A DNA stretch of 64,000 bases from Pseudorhizobium tarimense (GCF_022968135.1 NZ_JALJRA010000001.1:186001-250000); one strand, 5' to 3'; positions 18,366 through 27,878 are shown, counted from the stretch's first letter. Program-made: numbers and translations. Notes: generated by a model from the sequence alone, not told the origin.

Positions 18366-18758
18366 TGTCAAAGCGTCCTGCCCAAGTGGGCTTCTACGGC
18401 CAGAACCATTTTGCTGTTGGCCCGCCAGAATTTCTCGCGCAGTGACAGCCACGTATAGCCGTGTCAGCCACCAGGCGCGGCCAGCGAGGAGATTTCTTTA
18501 GCCTCCCGCTGCCGCTTGTGACCATCTCGAACCTTTAGAAAACGTTTTAAGCCTGGAGCGGAACGAGCTTGCCGCTCTGGCGCTTGTAAACGCGTTCGAC
18601 CACTCCCATTAAACCCACTTTGAATAGTTGCAGTTGCATAGTTCATTGGTGAGCCCGCCCGACCGTGTCAGCCGTTAGTCATGCATGATGTGTGCGCAAA
18701 GCGAGAGGTTTGACTGGGGCCGCCTGCACCGATCGATGCGCCGAGGATGCTCTTCAGC
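18366..18758. other. Intergenic stretch, 393 bases, with one possible coding remnant
   Basis: No convincing gene. On the minus strand 18368-18463 a 31-codon stretch, stop-bounded on both sides, reads like the C terminus of a protein (TWLSLREKFWRANSKMVLAV) with no start codon. It may be debris of a lost gene. The rest shows no repeats or tRNA-like folds that I can support. Confidence 0.4.
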
Positions 18759-20243
18759 TCAGGCCCTTGCCGTTACCGCCTCAAGAGTGCGGCGGTTTTG
18801 GGCGTCCTGTTGAAAAGCTCTATGGTCACGACGGGCCCTTTTCTGCTCGTACATTGCAGTATCCGCGCGCTTGAGCAGCGTCTGCATGGGCTCGCTCTCT
18901 TCGCTCGTCGCCCAGCCCATCGACAGGCTGAGTGGCATCGCCGAATAGAACTGGTTGTTGATCTTGAGCAGTTCTAGGATTGCCTCTGCAGTCGCCACGA
19001 CCGCCTGACGATCGGCACCGGGCATGAGGACAGCAAATTCGTCTCCGCCGATGCGGGCCGCCCGATTGGGTGGCGAAACGGCGCCGTTGAGGATCTCTCC
19101 CATTCGACGAAGAAGTGCATCACCGGCATCGTGACCAAGCCGGTCATTCGCCTCCTTAAGACCGTCAAGATCAAGGATAATCGCCGACACCGGGCGGAGG
19201 GTCTTGCGCTCCAGTCGGTTGAGCTCCTCCATGTAAAAGGCGCGATTGTGAAGCCGGGTTAGAACGTCGTGCTTTCCCAGATATTCGAGATAGGCCTCCG
19301 CCTTCTTCCGCGCCGTGATGTCGGTCAGCGCAACCTGAACAAGCGACCAGTCGTTCTCGTGGCCGGGGAAGACGCGAAACTGCAAAAGTACGTGGCGTTC
19401 CGAACCGTCCAGCGCGTAATTCAGCACTTCCCGCTGATGCACCAGGTCGCCGTTCCATAGGTCCATCAGCTGCTCGCGGAACTGCTTCTCCATTCCGTCC
19501 CGAAAGATGTCGCCCAGTTGCGAAAGGAGCTGCTGTCGATTGTCCGCCACGAAGAGGTCGAGCGTCGCCTGGTTGACGTCAATCACGCGGATCTCGCTCA
19601 TGCACTGCCGAACGAATTCAGGATGGACATCCATGAAGACGCGGAAGTCCTCAATCCCGCGCCATCTCACGTCGTCGAGGAGCTTCTTGATGCCTGTGAA
19701 ATCCTCCATCCAGAGGGACACGGGAGAATGGTCGAACATCGCCTGCGAATGGCGACGCTCAATGCGCTCCTGGCGCCGCGCTTCTTCTCGCTCCGTCACG
19801 TCCTCGGTTGTCAGAAGGATGCGGTCCAGCGACTGTTTATGACCGGGAAGGACGATGCCGCGCAGCTGGATATCGAGCCGACGCCCTGAGAGCGAGTAAT
19901 TGATGGCGTTGCTTGAGAACTGGCTCTTTCCCTGCCATAGCTCGCAAAGCTCGTTGATGTGGCTCTCCAGCATTTCGTCGCGAAAGACACTCCCTAGGTT
20001 TGCGACGAGGTGATCCAGATCGCGCGCTTCGAACAGCTCCAGCGTCTTTCTGTTGACCTGAAGAACCTTGATTTGTTGGGAGCACATCGCCACGCGGCCG
20101 ACATCCTGCCTGAGATAGGTGGCCAGATCTTCGATGCCCTCGGCACGCCACCGTGAAAACAAGGCAGCCACTCCGCTGAAATCTTCGATCCACATGGCGA
20201 CCGGCGCCAGTTCGAATGTATCCAGGCTCTCGTTCAGGTCCAT
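18759..20243 (-). CDS. Diguanylate cyclase with two tandem PAS-like domains (494 aa)
   Basis: Makes the second messenger c-di-GMP from two GTP. The C-terminal GGDEF domain (about residues 325-475) has an intact GGDEF at 399-403. The sequence just before it (SPPNRAAR) lacks the RxxD inhibitory I-site, so product feedback may be absent. The N-terminal 310 residues are an internal duplication. APVAMWIEDFSGV at about 12-24 and SPVSLWMEDFTGI at about 152-164 each begin a block of about 140 residues, ending with similar DVTER and DITAR motifs typical of PAS linkers. No membrane segments, so it is cytoplasmic. The ATG at 20243 is preferred because upstream codons lack domain-like sequence. c-di-GMP could influence the adjacent exopolysaccharide genes; that is inference. 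Confidence 0.88.
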   Translation of the reverse strand: MDLNESLDTFELAPVAMWIEDFSGVAALFSRWRAEGIEDLATYLRQDVGRVAMCSQQIKVLQVNRKTLELFEARDLDHLVANLGSVFRDEMLESHINELCELWQGKSQFSSNAINYSLSGRRLDIQLRGIVLPGHKQSLDRILLTTEDVTEREEARRQERIERRHSQAMFDHSPVSLWMEDFTGIKKLLDDVRWRGIEDFRVFMDVHPEFVRQCMSEIRVIDVNQATLDLFVADNRQQLLSQLGDIFRDGMEKQFREQLMDLWNGDLVHQREVLNYALDGSERHVLLQFRVFPGHENDWSLVQVALTDITARKKAEAYLEYLGKHDVLTRLHNRAFYMEELNRLERKTLRPVSAIILDLDGLKEANDRLGHDAGDALLRRMGEILNGAVSPPNRAARIGGDEFAVLMPGADRQAVVATAEAILELLKINNQFYSAMPLSLSMGWATSEESEPMQTLLKRADTAMYEQKRARRDHRAFQQDAQNRRTLEAVTARA

Positions 20244-20312
20244 GATCGCTGCAATCCTCGGTATGGTCCACGGTGCTCGCACCACGCATACCGAGCATGA
20301 TAAGGACGAAAC

Positions 20313-20330
20313 GTAAACCAGTTCGTTTAC
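20313..20330. promoter_or_regulatory. 18-bp dyad upstream of the diguanylate cyclase gene
   Basis: GTAAAC-CAGTTC-GTTTAC is a perfect six-base inverted repeat with a six-base spacer, about 70 bases upstream of the cyclase ATG. The geometry resembles TetR-type operators. No TetR gene is in the window, so the regulator is unknown. Confidence 0.35.
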
Positions 20331-20481
20331 AGCGCCGCACGCATGATCGCCCCCAACCGATCTGCGTTGTGCAAACGACCCGCTCCGTCCCAAGGGTGCT
20401 AGGTGTTGTTGTGCGTGAGCGCTATATCGGGAAGAACGACAGGTTCTTGCCTTTGGTGCGGTGTCGATGATGGGTGGAGTG

Positions 20482-21237
20482 ATGAAGCGAGTGGGAGGCC
20501 GGGCAAGACTCGCTAATCCTCTGCAGCGGCCACGTCTCTTCTTCGACAGGTGTCCGGAGGTGATTTATGCGGTGGGTGACGTTCACGGCTGCTTCGACCT
20601 GCTTGTTCGGATGGAGGAGCAGATTGCGGAAAATGCCGCGCACCTACAGGGCGAAAGTGGATCGTCCTGCTGGGCGACTATGTCTGCCGGGGCCCTCGCA
20701 GCCGTGACGCCCTCGACCACCTGCTTCGGCCGCCGCCCGCGGGCTTCACCCGTTTATGCCTCGCCGGCGAACACGAGGAGCTGATGCTTTCCTACCTGCC
20801 CGAACCGGAGCCTAACCATTCCTGGCTGCAGCTCGACGGACGGGAAACGCTGATGTCATACGGCATCAACGCGATTACGGCCGACAGCTGATGCGCACTG
20901 TGCTTAAAGGACGGCATGACTGCCGGCCATGTAGAATTTCTAAAAAGCGCGCCGTCGCTCCTCTCGGTCCCGGACTTCGTCTTCGTCCACGGCGGGCTTC
21001 GGCAGGGAGTACCGCTGGAGCGGCAGTCTGAAGACGATTTACTCTGGCTCCGTCCCCAGGAAGGTGAAGCGCCCGCTTCGACTGACTTCCTGCTCGTGCA
21101 CGGCCACACGCCGGTCCCTTCAAATAGAGGTCGGGTCGGGCCGGATCAACGTGGATACCCGTGCCTACAAGAGTGGCATCTTATCCTGCGTCAGGATCAA
21201 CAGGGATGGCAGGGTCGCGCGCTTCGCTCTTCGCTGA
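20482..21237 (+). pseudogene. Serine/threonine protein phosphatase (metallophosphoesterase), four frameshifts
   Basis: Translation across three frames reconstructs a PPP-type phosphatase of about 250 residues. Recognisable pieces are VIYAVGDVHGCFDLL (metal-binding GDVHG), then WIVLLGDYVCRGP (GDxxxRG), then FVFVHGGLRQGVPL and DFLLVHGHTPVP, and a C terminus rich in INVDTRAYKSGILSCV. Frame changes are needed near 20650, 20882, 20905 and 21122, and the original stop would be the TGA at 21235-21237. All four look like single-base losses or gains. A full-length product is impossible without them, while neighbouring genes are intact. It converges on exoP, ending 25 bases before the exoP stop. Confidence 0.85.
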
Positions 21238-21261
21238 GTGCGCTCCCCACAAGATCCACGA

Positions 21262-23568
21262 TCACGCTTCGTAGTATGATATGTACCTCTCGCGGAACTG
21301 CTCCGGCGTTCCCGGCTCCGCATAGCGGTGAAGCTGGGACATGTCGGTGTTGTTGAGCACCGTGCCGATCAGCTTGGACGCAATTTGCGGCTCGGCGGAA
21401 AGCACGTTCTGCACCGTCTTTACCGGCGTCGCACCCCATTGAGTGACGAAGATGAAGCCGTCCACCTGCGGTTCCAGCGCTTTTGCATCGATGACAGGCA
21501 CAAGAGGAGCAAGGTCGATGACGATGACGTCGAATGTATCTCGCGCACTGTCCAGGAAGCGTGCCATCCCGGGCGATGACAGGAGCTCGCTGGTGTGTGC
21601 CAGCTTCCTGGCATTGCTCGCGATCGGCAGAATGGCAAGCTTCGACCGGCGATCGACGCGAACCGCCTGCGCCCATTCTGCCTCCTGCAATACGACTTCG
21701 ACCAGGCCGATCTGAGGCTCGGCGGAGAGCATCTTGCTGAGGCCCGGATTGCGCATGTCGGCATCGACGACGAGGGTCCTGACGCCGCTTGCCGCCAGCA
21801 CGCCGGCGAAGTTTGCCGCAACCGTCGACTTACCTTCGCCCGGCAGGCAGGAGACGACGCCGATGACCCTCGGCTTCTTTCCCTGCAGGACGACGTCGCA
21901 GGCCAGCCGCGTGTTCCTCAGCGTCTCGGCGAAGCTCGACCGCGGAGCGTCCACGGCGTAGCGCATCATCTGTCGGAAATCGATGGCCTCCCCCTCGAGT
22001 GCCTGCTGCGGCTCGTTTCCGGCAAGTGCTTCCAAAGGCAGCTTCTTGCTCATGATGTGCGGCAGGTACCCCAGGAAGCGCAGGCCGAGCTTGGACTGCA
22101 CGTCTTCGCCTGTCCGGAAGTATCGCTCGCGCATTTCGAGGAAGCCGGCGAGGCCACCGCCCACCATCAGGCCGAGGACAATCGAAAGCACCATCGTCAT
22201 CGTCTTCTTTGGGCTCGATGGCGCGGTGGGAACACCGGCCTCCGAGATGACCCGGGCCTTCGCAATGGGGAAGGACTGAAGCTGCGAGGCGCGCTCGAAA
22301 CGGGTGAGATAGGACTGATATAGCGTCTTCAGCGCAGCCGCCTTCTGCTCGAGCTCTGCCAGCTGCACCATGGAGACGTTGGCTTCGGAATTTGTGCCAG
22401 AGACCTGTTCGATGCTTTGGCGCAGCGACTTCTCCCGCGAGCTTGCGACCTCGAACTCGTTGCGGAAGCTGCTCGTCAGCTGCTCGAGCTCACGATAAAT
22501 CTGCTGGGCAAGATCCTCCTTCTCGGCGTTCAAGGCGACAGCCTGCTGATGGTCGGCACCGAACTGCTGAACGATCGCCTGCTGGCGTTCGCTGGCTGCA
22601 AGATATCTCTTCCGGAGGTCCTGCAGGATTGAATTGTCGGTTTCCCGGGTGGAGACGACGGCATTGTTGACGGCAGCCTCGGGTCCCTGATCAATGATCG
22701 CCCTGTATTGCTCGTAGCGTGCCGATGCCGTGGCAGCGTCGGCCTGCGCGATGATGAGCTGGCTGTTGAGGTCAGCCAGCTGCTGTGTCGACAGCAGCTC
22801 TCCGCGAGGTGATACCAGTCCGTGCTCGATCTTGTATTGCTCGACCGCCAGGGACGCTTGCTGAGCGCGCGCGTTCAGGTCGTTCAGCCGCTCCTGAAGC
22901 CAGACCGACGCCTTCTCGCTCGCGTCGAAATTGGCATTCAGCTGTTCTTCGATATAGGCGTTCGCATAGGTCTTCGCGATCCTTGCCGACAGCTGCGGAT
23001 CGGGAGACACGACTGCAAGCGCGATGACGGAGCTGCGGCCGACCCTGTTGACGTTCAGGGACTGCTGAAGGACCGCAGCCGCCTTCTCGCGTCGGCCACT
23101 GCGCATGGCCTCTTCCGATGCCGGCGGTTCTGCAGGCCGCAGCGCGAATACGACATTCTTGATCGTGCTCTTCACGATATCGAGCGGAGAGCGCGGCGGG
23201 TCGACAATCAGGTCGTTGTCGGAGAGTTCCGCATCGTCGACGACCCGAAGGGCGAGAGCCTTGGACTTGAGGATTTCGACCGCGCTCGACATCCGGTTGT
23301 CGATCTGCTGCGCGCTCTGGACCTCATCCTGCTCTTCAGCGAACCGCGAGAGGTTCTCGTCGATGAGGATCTGGGTCATCGCCGTATAGGTCGGCTGGGC
23401 GGCAAAGAGATAGATGCTTGCGAGGATCATCGCGGCGACGACGCAGGCGATGATGATGCCCAATCTGCGCATTACGGCAGTCCAGAGCTTGTCCAGATCG
23501 ATGAAGCTATCGCTGTCCTGCTCGTTATCCCTGAACATCGACCGGGATCGGAAACTCATCTGTTCCAT
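21262..23568 (-). CDS. exoP: ExoP: polysaccharide co-polymerase / tyrosine autokinase
   Basis: A 768-residue inner-membrane protein controlling chain length and export of succinoglycan. A Wzz-type N half has TM1 at about residues 37-57, a long periplasmic coiled coil, and TM2 at about 456-478. The C-terminal BY-kinase has Walker A LPGEGKST at 575-582, Walker A' VVDADMR at about 600-606, Walker B VIVIDLAP near 681, and a short tyrosine cluster RYISYYEA at the end. The open frame runs 318 bases further upstream, but AAGGTGA with six-base spacing and the onset of homology choose the ATG at 23568. In S. meliloti exoN lies between exoP and exoO; here only 142 non-coding bases separate them. Confidence 0.95.
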   Translation of the reverse strand: MEQMSFRSRSMFRDNEQDSDSFIDLDKLWTAVMRRLGIIIACVVAAMILASIYLFAAQPTYTAMTQILIDENLSRFAEEQDEVQSAQQIDNRMSSAVEILKSKALALRVVDDAELSDNDLIVDPPRSPLDIVKSTIKNVVFALRPAEPPASEEAMRSGRREKAAAVLQQSLNVNRVGRSSVIALAVVSPDPQLSARIAKTYANAYIEEQLNANFDASEKASVWLQERLNDLNARAQQASLAVEQYKIEHGLVSPRGELLSTQQLADLNSQLIIAQADAATASARYEQYRAIIDQGPEAAVNNAVVSTRETDNSILQDLRKRYLAASERQQAIVQQFGADHQQAVALNAEKEDLAQQIYRELEQLTSSFRNEFEVASSREKSLRQSIEQVSGTNSEANVSMVQLAELEQKAAALKTLYQSYLTRFERASQLQSFPIAKARVISEAGVPTAPSSPKKTMTMVLSIVLGLMVGGGLAGFLEMRERYFRTGEDVQSKLGLRFLGYLPHIMSKKLPLEALAGNEPQQALEGEAIDFRQMMRYAVDAPRSSFAETLRNTRLACDVVLQGKKPRVIGVVSCLPGEGKSTVAANFAGVLAASGVRTLVVDADMRNPGLSKMLSAEPQIGLVEVVLQEAEWAQAVRVDRRSKLAILPIASNARKLAHTSELLSSPGMARFLDSARDTFDVIVIDLAPLVPVIDAKALEPQVDGFIFVTQWGATPVKTVQNVLSAEPQIASKLIGTVLNNTDMSQLHRYAEPGTPEQFRERYISYYEA

Positions 23569-23710
23569 GTCGGTCACCTTAATTTCCTGCTCATGTGCCC
23601 CAAGAAGGTGGCATCTCTTGTCTCTTGCCTTAAGGACGTTTCCTGCCCTTTCGACCTCTGATCTGTCTGTCGGCCGCTGAAAGCAATTCGCCGGCACCGC
23701 GTCCGGCGGC

Positions 23711-24712
23711 TCATCCAGGCTGGCGAACCCTACGCTTGCGACCACCGGACCGCCCCAGCACATCAGACGACCGGTCGAGGAGACGCTGGACGCGAACCGC
23801 GATCGGCATCCGCAGGTGTCGCAGCGCCGCCGGATGGGCAATAGCCGCGCGAATGACGCCGCCCGGCGAGCGCGCCTTGATGGCATCGACCACTGTAAGG
23901 AACGTGTGGGCTTCGATCAGGCTGCGCGTCCGACGGTACTGCGCCGCCAGAACACTCCCCTTCAACGGAAAACGAGCTTGGAAATCGCAATCGCCTGCGA
24001 GCATGGCATCCACGTGGCGAAGCTCCAGCACGCGGGATATCGACTCCTGCCTCAGGTGATAGATGTAGCCTGCAGAGGGTTCGACCGCACAACGTCCGCC
24101 GCTCGCCAGCGCCGACGCCATCATGATGTAGTCTTCGCCGATCCTCAGCTCCTCGCCGAAAACCAGATCATGGCGCAGCAGAAAGTCCCGGCGGAACATC
24201 GGCTTCATGTAGCCAAAGTTGAAGGTATCGCGGAAAATCACGTTGGAATCGATGTATTCGGCGAGCGTGATCTCCGTTCGCCGAGCCAGTTCTTCGGTCG
24301 TGAACATCTGCGTCGCGTTGCCGCCGCCCATGGGGATCACTTCCAGGTTGTCGACGACGATATCGGCTCCCATCGAGCGGGCGCGCTCGATCATCGCGGA
24401 TGATCGTTGCGGCCTTACCTCGTCATCGGCGTCCAGCACCGCAATCCAAGCTCCCGATGCAGCGGCGATCCCTGTATTGCGTGCCCTTCCCGGCCCGCCA
24501 TTCTCAGCCTGCCTGATCACCTTCACGCGCCCGTCGTCGAACCCGGTCGCGATGGCAGAAGTGGAGTCGGTGGAGCAGTCGTCGACGACGACCACTTCGA
24601 CGGCGACCGAGGTCTGCGCCAAGGCGCTATCGATTGATCGAGCAAGGGTGTCTTCCGCGTTATAGGCGGCAATTACGAATGTGACGTCCGGCTGTTGCGA
24701 CGCGTCGCTCAT
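23711..24712 (-). CDS. exoO: ExoO: glycosyltransferase family 2 (succinoglycan)
   Basis: A 333-residue cytoplasmic inverting glycosyltransferase. In S. meliloti ExoO adds a beta-1,6-linked glucose to the lipid-linked octasaccharide. The GT-A fold shows VTFVIAAYNAEDTLARSIDS at the start, VVVVDDCSTDST, GPGRARNTGIAAASG, the nucleotide-binding VLDADDEV, and a later GEDYIMMA acceptor motif. The name rests on family plus position between exoM and exoP. The upstream open frame is longer, but the ATG at 24712 overlaps the exoM stop by four bases and begins the fold. Confidence 0.9.
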   Translation of the reverse strand: MSDASQQPDVTFVIAAYNAEDTLARSIDSALAQTSVAVEVVVVDDCSTDSTSAIATGFDDGRVKVIRQAENGGPGRARNTGIAAASGAWIAVLDADDEVRPQRSSAMIERARSMGADIVVDNLEVIPMGGGNATQMFTTEELARRTEITLAEYIDSNVIFRDTFNFGYMKPMFRRDFLLRHDLVFGEELRIGEDYIMMASALASGGRCAVEPSAGYIYHLRQESISRVLELRHVDAMLAGDCDFQARFPLKGSVLAAQYRRTRSLIEAHTFLTVVDAIKARSPGGVIRAAIAHPAALRHLRMPIAVRVQRLLDRSSDVLGRSGGRKRRVRQPG

Positions 24713-25641
24713 GAGGCCTCCACCAGTCCATATTGGCGAATTTCGCGCACTCCCAGCAGGCCGGTGACAGCACCGGCATGAAGGACTGCGCGCAAGATGA
24801 ATTTGTTGCGGCGTATCGGCATGGCTGCCGTCGCCAGCGCTGCGACAGCGCAATAGGTCGACTTCGCCAGCGCAAGCCCCGCCTGCGGCACGCGGCCGCC
24901 CCGTGCATTCTTGCTGGCAAGGATGCGGCCATGGGTTTGGCCAGAACGGAAGCGGCGCTTGCACAACCAGGTGAAACAGGTCCGGGCGGCGGGCACCGGC
25001 TCTCGCAGAAGTGCTTTCGGCGCAAAGGCGATGGAGCCGCCGTCGTCCGTCATGGCAGAAAAGAACTGCGTATCCTCGCCACCACTTTGTCCAAGCGCCA
25101 GGCTGAACCGACGTCCCGCAACATGGGGCGAGCGCATGTCGAGGATGACGTTGCAGGTATAGCCCGTCTTGATCGTCCCCGAGACCCAGACCGGCCTCGT
25201 CGAATGCAGATCCCCGTTTCGCATCCATTCGGGCGCCGTGTCGTCATAGACGGCTTCGACAGGACCCAGCACCGCGTCCGCGCCGGTGGTACGGATGGTC
25301 TCGTAGAGCTCCTGCAACCACCCCCGAGTGGCCACTTCGTCGTCATCGATGAAAGCAAGATAGTCCGCCTTGCAGGCAGCCAGGCATGCGTTTCGGGCGA
25401 GCGAAATGTTCGATTGCGGGCAATGGACGTATTCGATCTCGTAGGGCGCCTCCGCCCGCATTGCATCGACCAAAGCATGCGCATTGGGCTCTGCCTCGTT
25501 GTCGGCGACGATCAGCCGGATGTTCAACCCGGGCGGAGGCGTCAGCTCGAAAAGAGAAATCAGCGTGTCACGAAGCGCGGGGCGCCGGAAGGTACAAACG
25601 GCAATGTCTACCGAAACGGGTGCGTGGGTCATGCCAGTCAC
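24709..25641 (-). CDS. exoM: ExoM: glycosyltransferase family 2 (succinoglycan)
   Basis: A 310-residue glycosyltransferase; in S. meliloti ExoM adds a beta-1,4-linked glucose. Visible motifs are VDIAVCTFRRPALRDTLISL, LIVADNEAEPNA, SNISLARNACLAACKADYL, AFIDDDEVATRGWL, and a GGEDTQFFSAM acidic motif. Two starts compete: the GTG at 25641, which overlaps the exoA stop as GTGA and has GGAGGG with seven-base spacing, and an ATG nine bases later at 25632 without a usable ribosome binding site. The GTG is preferred. A hydrophobic C-terminal region may attach it to the membrane. Confidence 0.9.
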   Translation of the reverse strand: MTGMTHAPVSVDIAVCTFRRPALRDTLISLFELTPPPGLNIRLIVADNEAEPNAHALVDAMRAEAPYEIEYVHCPQSNISLARNACLAACKADYLAFIDDDEVATRGWLQELYETIRTTGADAVLGPVEAVYDDTAPEWMRNGDLHSTRPVWVSGTIKTGYTCNVILDMRSPHVAGRRFSLALGQSGGEDTQFFSAMTDDGGSIAFAPKALLREPVPAARTCFTWLCKRRFRSGQTHGRILASKNARGGRVPQAGLALAKSTYCAVAALATAAMPIRRNKFILRAVLHAGAVTGLLGVREIRQYGLVEAS

Positions 25642-26636
25642 TGAGCGACCCTCCTTCGTCCAATCCGCAAAAGCTCCGACCAGAATCCCGCCGACCAGGC
25701 AAAGTGCATGATCATTGCCGAAACCGCTGCCATCGGGCCGTATGGATTCTTCTGCGAAACCGCGATCCAGAAGCCATAGGCGACGCACAAGCCTGCCCAC
25801 AGGACGAATGGCACAGCCGCGATCCAATGCAGGAATGCCAGCAATGCCCCGACGAAGACGGGAACCACAGCCAGCGGAAGAGCCTGCCGAAGCTTGGGCA
25901 CCATCCGGTGCTTCAGCATGTTTCTCGCCCTGCCCCGTCCATAGCCGAGGTACTGACGGTAAAGGGACCAAGCCGTGGACCGCGGGTAATAGGTCATGAA
26001 TGTTTCACCCGTCATCCAGATTCTGAAGCCAGCTATCGCAAGGCGGTAATCGAGCTCGGCATCCTCGTTGTGGCTGAAGCTCTCGTCATAGCCGCCGACG
26101 GCACGAAAGGCCGAGATGCGCATCAGCGCATGGTGGCCGTGATCCACCCAATGGCCGCCTCCACCGTCGCGGTGCTTGGAGCCTCCGTTGCCGAGCTTGG
26201 AATTTTGGGCGACAGCCGTTGCTCGCTGGAAGAAACCAAATCCGACCGTCTTCATGCCGACCACGACGGAATCGGCTTGTCGTGCGACGGCTTCTCCCAA
26301 CAGAACCTGGCAATAGTCTGGCGGGTAATCCCCGTGGGCATCGACGCGGATCAGAAATTCGCAGTTGTCGCCGAAGTGCTCCACCGCGAGATTGACGCCG
26401 GGGGCCTGAAGGCGCTTTGGATTATGGAGAAAGCGAACATCAGGAAATTCCCCTGTTACGTCCTCGACGATCTGCCTGGTCCCATCGGTGCTGCCTCCGT
26501 CGACAACGACGATCGGCATACTCCGGTCGCCACGTCCTTGGACAAGCTGGCGCAAGAGCCGCTCAATGTTCGCTTCCTCATTGAGGCAGGGGATCGCGAT
26601 CAAGGCATCGTGCTGTTTCATTGCCTCACCCGTCAT
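25638..26636 (-). CDS. exoA: ExoA: glycosyltransferase family 2 with C-terminal membrane segments
   Basis: A 332-residue membrane-bound glycosyltransferase. In S. meliloti ExoA transfers the first glucose (beta-1,3) to the galactosyl-diphospho lipid made by ExoY. GT2 motifs are ALIAIPCLNEEANIERLL, IVVVDGGSTDGTRQIV, LIRVDAHGDYPPDY, HNEDAELDYR, and a late RGRARNMLKHR. Three or four C-terminal transmembrane helices begin near residue 240 (ALPLAVVPVFVGALLAFL). The ATG at 26636 overlaps the exoL stop (ATGA) and has GGAGG seven bases upstream. Confidence 0.92.
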   Translation of the reverse strand: MTGEAMKQHDALIAIPCLNEEANIERLLRQLVQGRGDRSMPIVVVDGGSTDGTRQIVEDVTGEFPDVRFLHNPKRLQAPGVNLAVEHFGDNCEFLIRVDAHGDYPPDYCQVLLGEAVARQADSVVVGMKTVGFGFFQRATAVAQNSKLGNGGSKHRDGGGGHWVDHGHHALMRISAFRAVGGYDESFSHNEDAELDYRLAIAGFRIWMTGETFMTYYPRSTAWSLYRQYLGYGRGRARNMLKHRMVPKLRQALPLAVVPVFVGALLAFLHWIAAVPFVLWAGLCVAYGFWIAVSQKNPYGPMAAVSAMIMHFAWSAGFWSELLRIGRRRVAQ

Positions 26637-27832
26637 GGTGTGCCTCCGGACTGCAGCGGTGACTGAAGGGGACGCGCAGATGGCTGGGTGCTGCCGTACA
26701 GGCCCGACAGGCGCTGAACCAGTGCCCGACTCTCCTCGGGGCCGCTGACCCAGCTCGAGGGGTCGATCATCGCCATACGCTGGGAGAATTCGCTGTATTC
26801 GCTCGCGTTCATCTCGTCGAAGATTGCCGCCAGTTCCTCAGGCGCTGCGGTCTTCAGGGTGAGTCCGATCGATTTGCGCTGCAGGAAGCGACCCGTTTCC
26901 GTCGAGCAGAGCGCAATGGGGACTGCTCCATAGAGCGAACCCTCGTACAGGCGGTTCGGCAGCAGCCAGTCCGAATTCAGGCCCTCTTCGAAGAAGTCGA
27001 TCGCCCAGGTGAAATGGACGTTGCGATAGATTTCGGCCAGGTCTTCCGGGTTGCGGTAGGGGCCAGCGAAGTGGACGTGGGGCGCTTCCCTGACCAGCCT
27101 ATCGAAGTCTTCGAACTCGCTGTAGGCAGGTCGGCCGCGAAGCACGATTTCGATTTTCCCCTCCATCTGCCGCGCGAAATCGGTCAGGATCTGCAGGGAC
27201 TTTCTGCAGCGGAGCGCGCCGAACCAACCGATGCGCCAAGGTTCCCCCGCAGACGGAGGGGCAGGGCGCGGTTGACCGGTGCGAAGGCGACCACCAAGAT
27301 TGAGCACCTTGTTTTCCAAAAGCAGGGTCGGAAGATCGAGCCGGGACCGCTTCTCGAAGTAGTTCTCGATGAATGCAGGCGAGCTCGTCAGGATGAGGCT
27401 GGCGTTTCGGCCGAAATAGCCCTCTGCTGTCCGCAGCATCCGTCCCTTGCTGCCGTTATCGAGAAGCAGGCGGTGGATATCCAGGCACTCGTAGACGATC
27501 GGTGTCTCGCCGCCGAACAGGTTCGACGCCCGGCCCGCCAGCGCGAGCATTTCGAGATTTCGAGCCAGGATAACGTCTGGTCTTGTGACGTCTGCAAGCT
27601 TGCGCTTCAGCGTCACCGATGCCGACAAGACTGCGGCCACGCGTTGGCCCATGCGAGCATCTGCTGTTCGTCCGAGAACAATAATGCGCACCTCGGGGTC
27701 ATCCGCGAGCATATTACCGGCACGCTGGAAGCCTGCCACGGTGACGCGTGCTCCGCCCGCCTTCAACATCAGCACGCGGCGACGCACAGCGGCGTCGCTC
27801 AGGTCATGTGCAAGGTAGAGAACATCAGTCAT
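26633..27832 (-). CDS. exoL: ExoL: glucosyltransferase (succinoglycan)
   Basis: A 399-residue glycosyltransferase of GT-B type; ExoL adds the second glucose in S. meliloti. The N-terminal domain starts with MTDVLYLAHDLSDAAVRRRV and contains RPDVILARNLEMLALA. The C-terminal donor domain has WRIGWFGALRCRKSLQILTD, and a late acidic loop ILIEGLNSDWLLPNRLYEGS-like region near residue 300 (read as DFFEEGLNSDWLLPNRL). No membrane segment. The ATG at 27832 has GGAG nine bases upstream. It is four-base coupled to exoA and 46 bases after exoK. Confidence 0.9.
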   Translation of the reverse strand: MTDVLYLAHDLSDAAVRRRVLMLKAGGARVTVAGFQRAGNMLADDPEVRIIVLGRTADARMGQRVAAVLSASVTLKRKLADVTRPDVILARNLEMLALAGRASNLFGGETPIVYECLDIHRLLLDNGSKGRMLRTAEGYFGRNASLILTSSPAFIENYFEKRSRLDLPTLLLENKVLNLGGRLRTGQPRPAPPSAGEPWRIGWFGALRCRKSLQILTDFARQMEGKIEIVLRGRPAYSEFEDFDRLVREAPHVHFAGPYRNPEDLAEIYRNVHFTWAIDFFEEGLNSDWLLPNRLYEGSLYGAVPIALCSTETGRFLQRKSIGLTLKTAAPEELAAIFDEMNASEYSEFSQRMAMIDPSSWVSGPEESRALVQRLSGLYGSTQPSARPLQSPLQSGGTP

Positions 27833-27878
27833 ACAGCCTGTCTCCTTCGCTTACTCTCGCCCGGCTTTTGCTGGCGGC

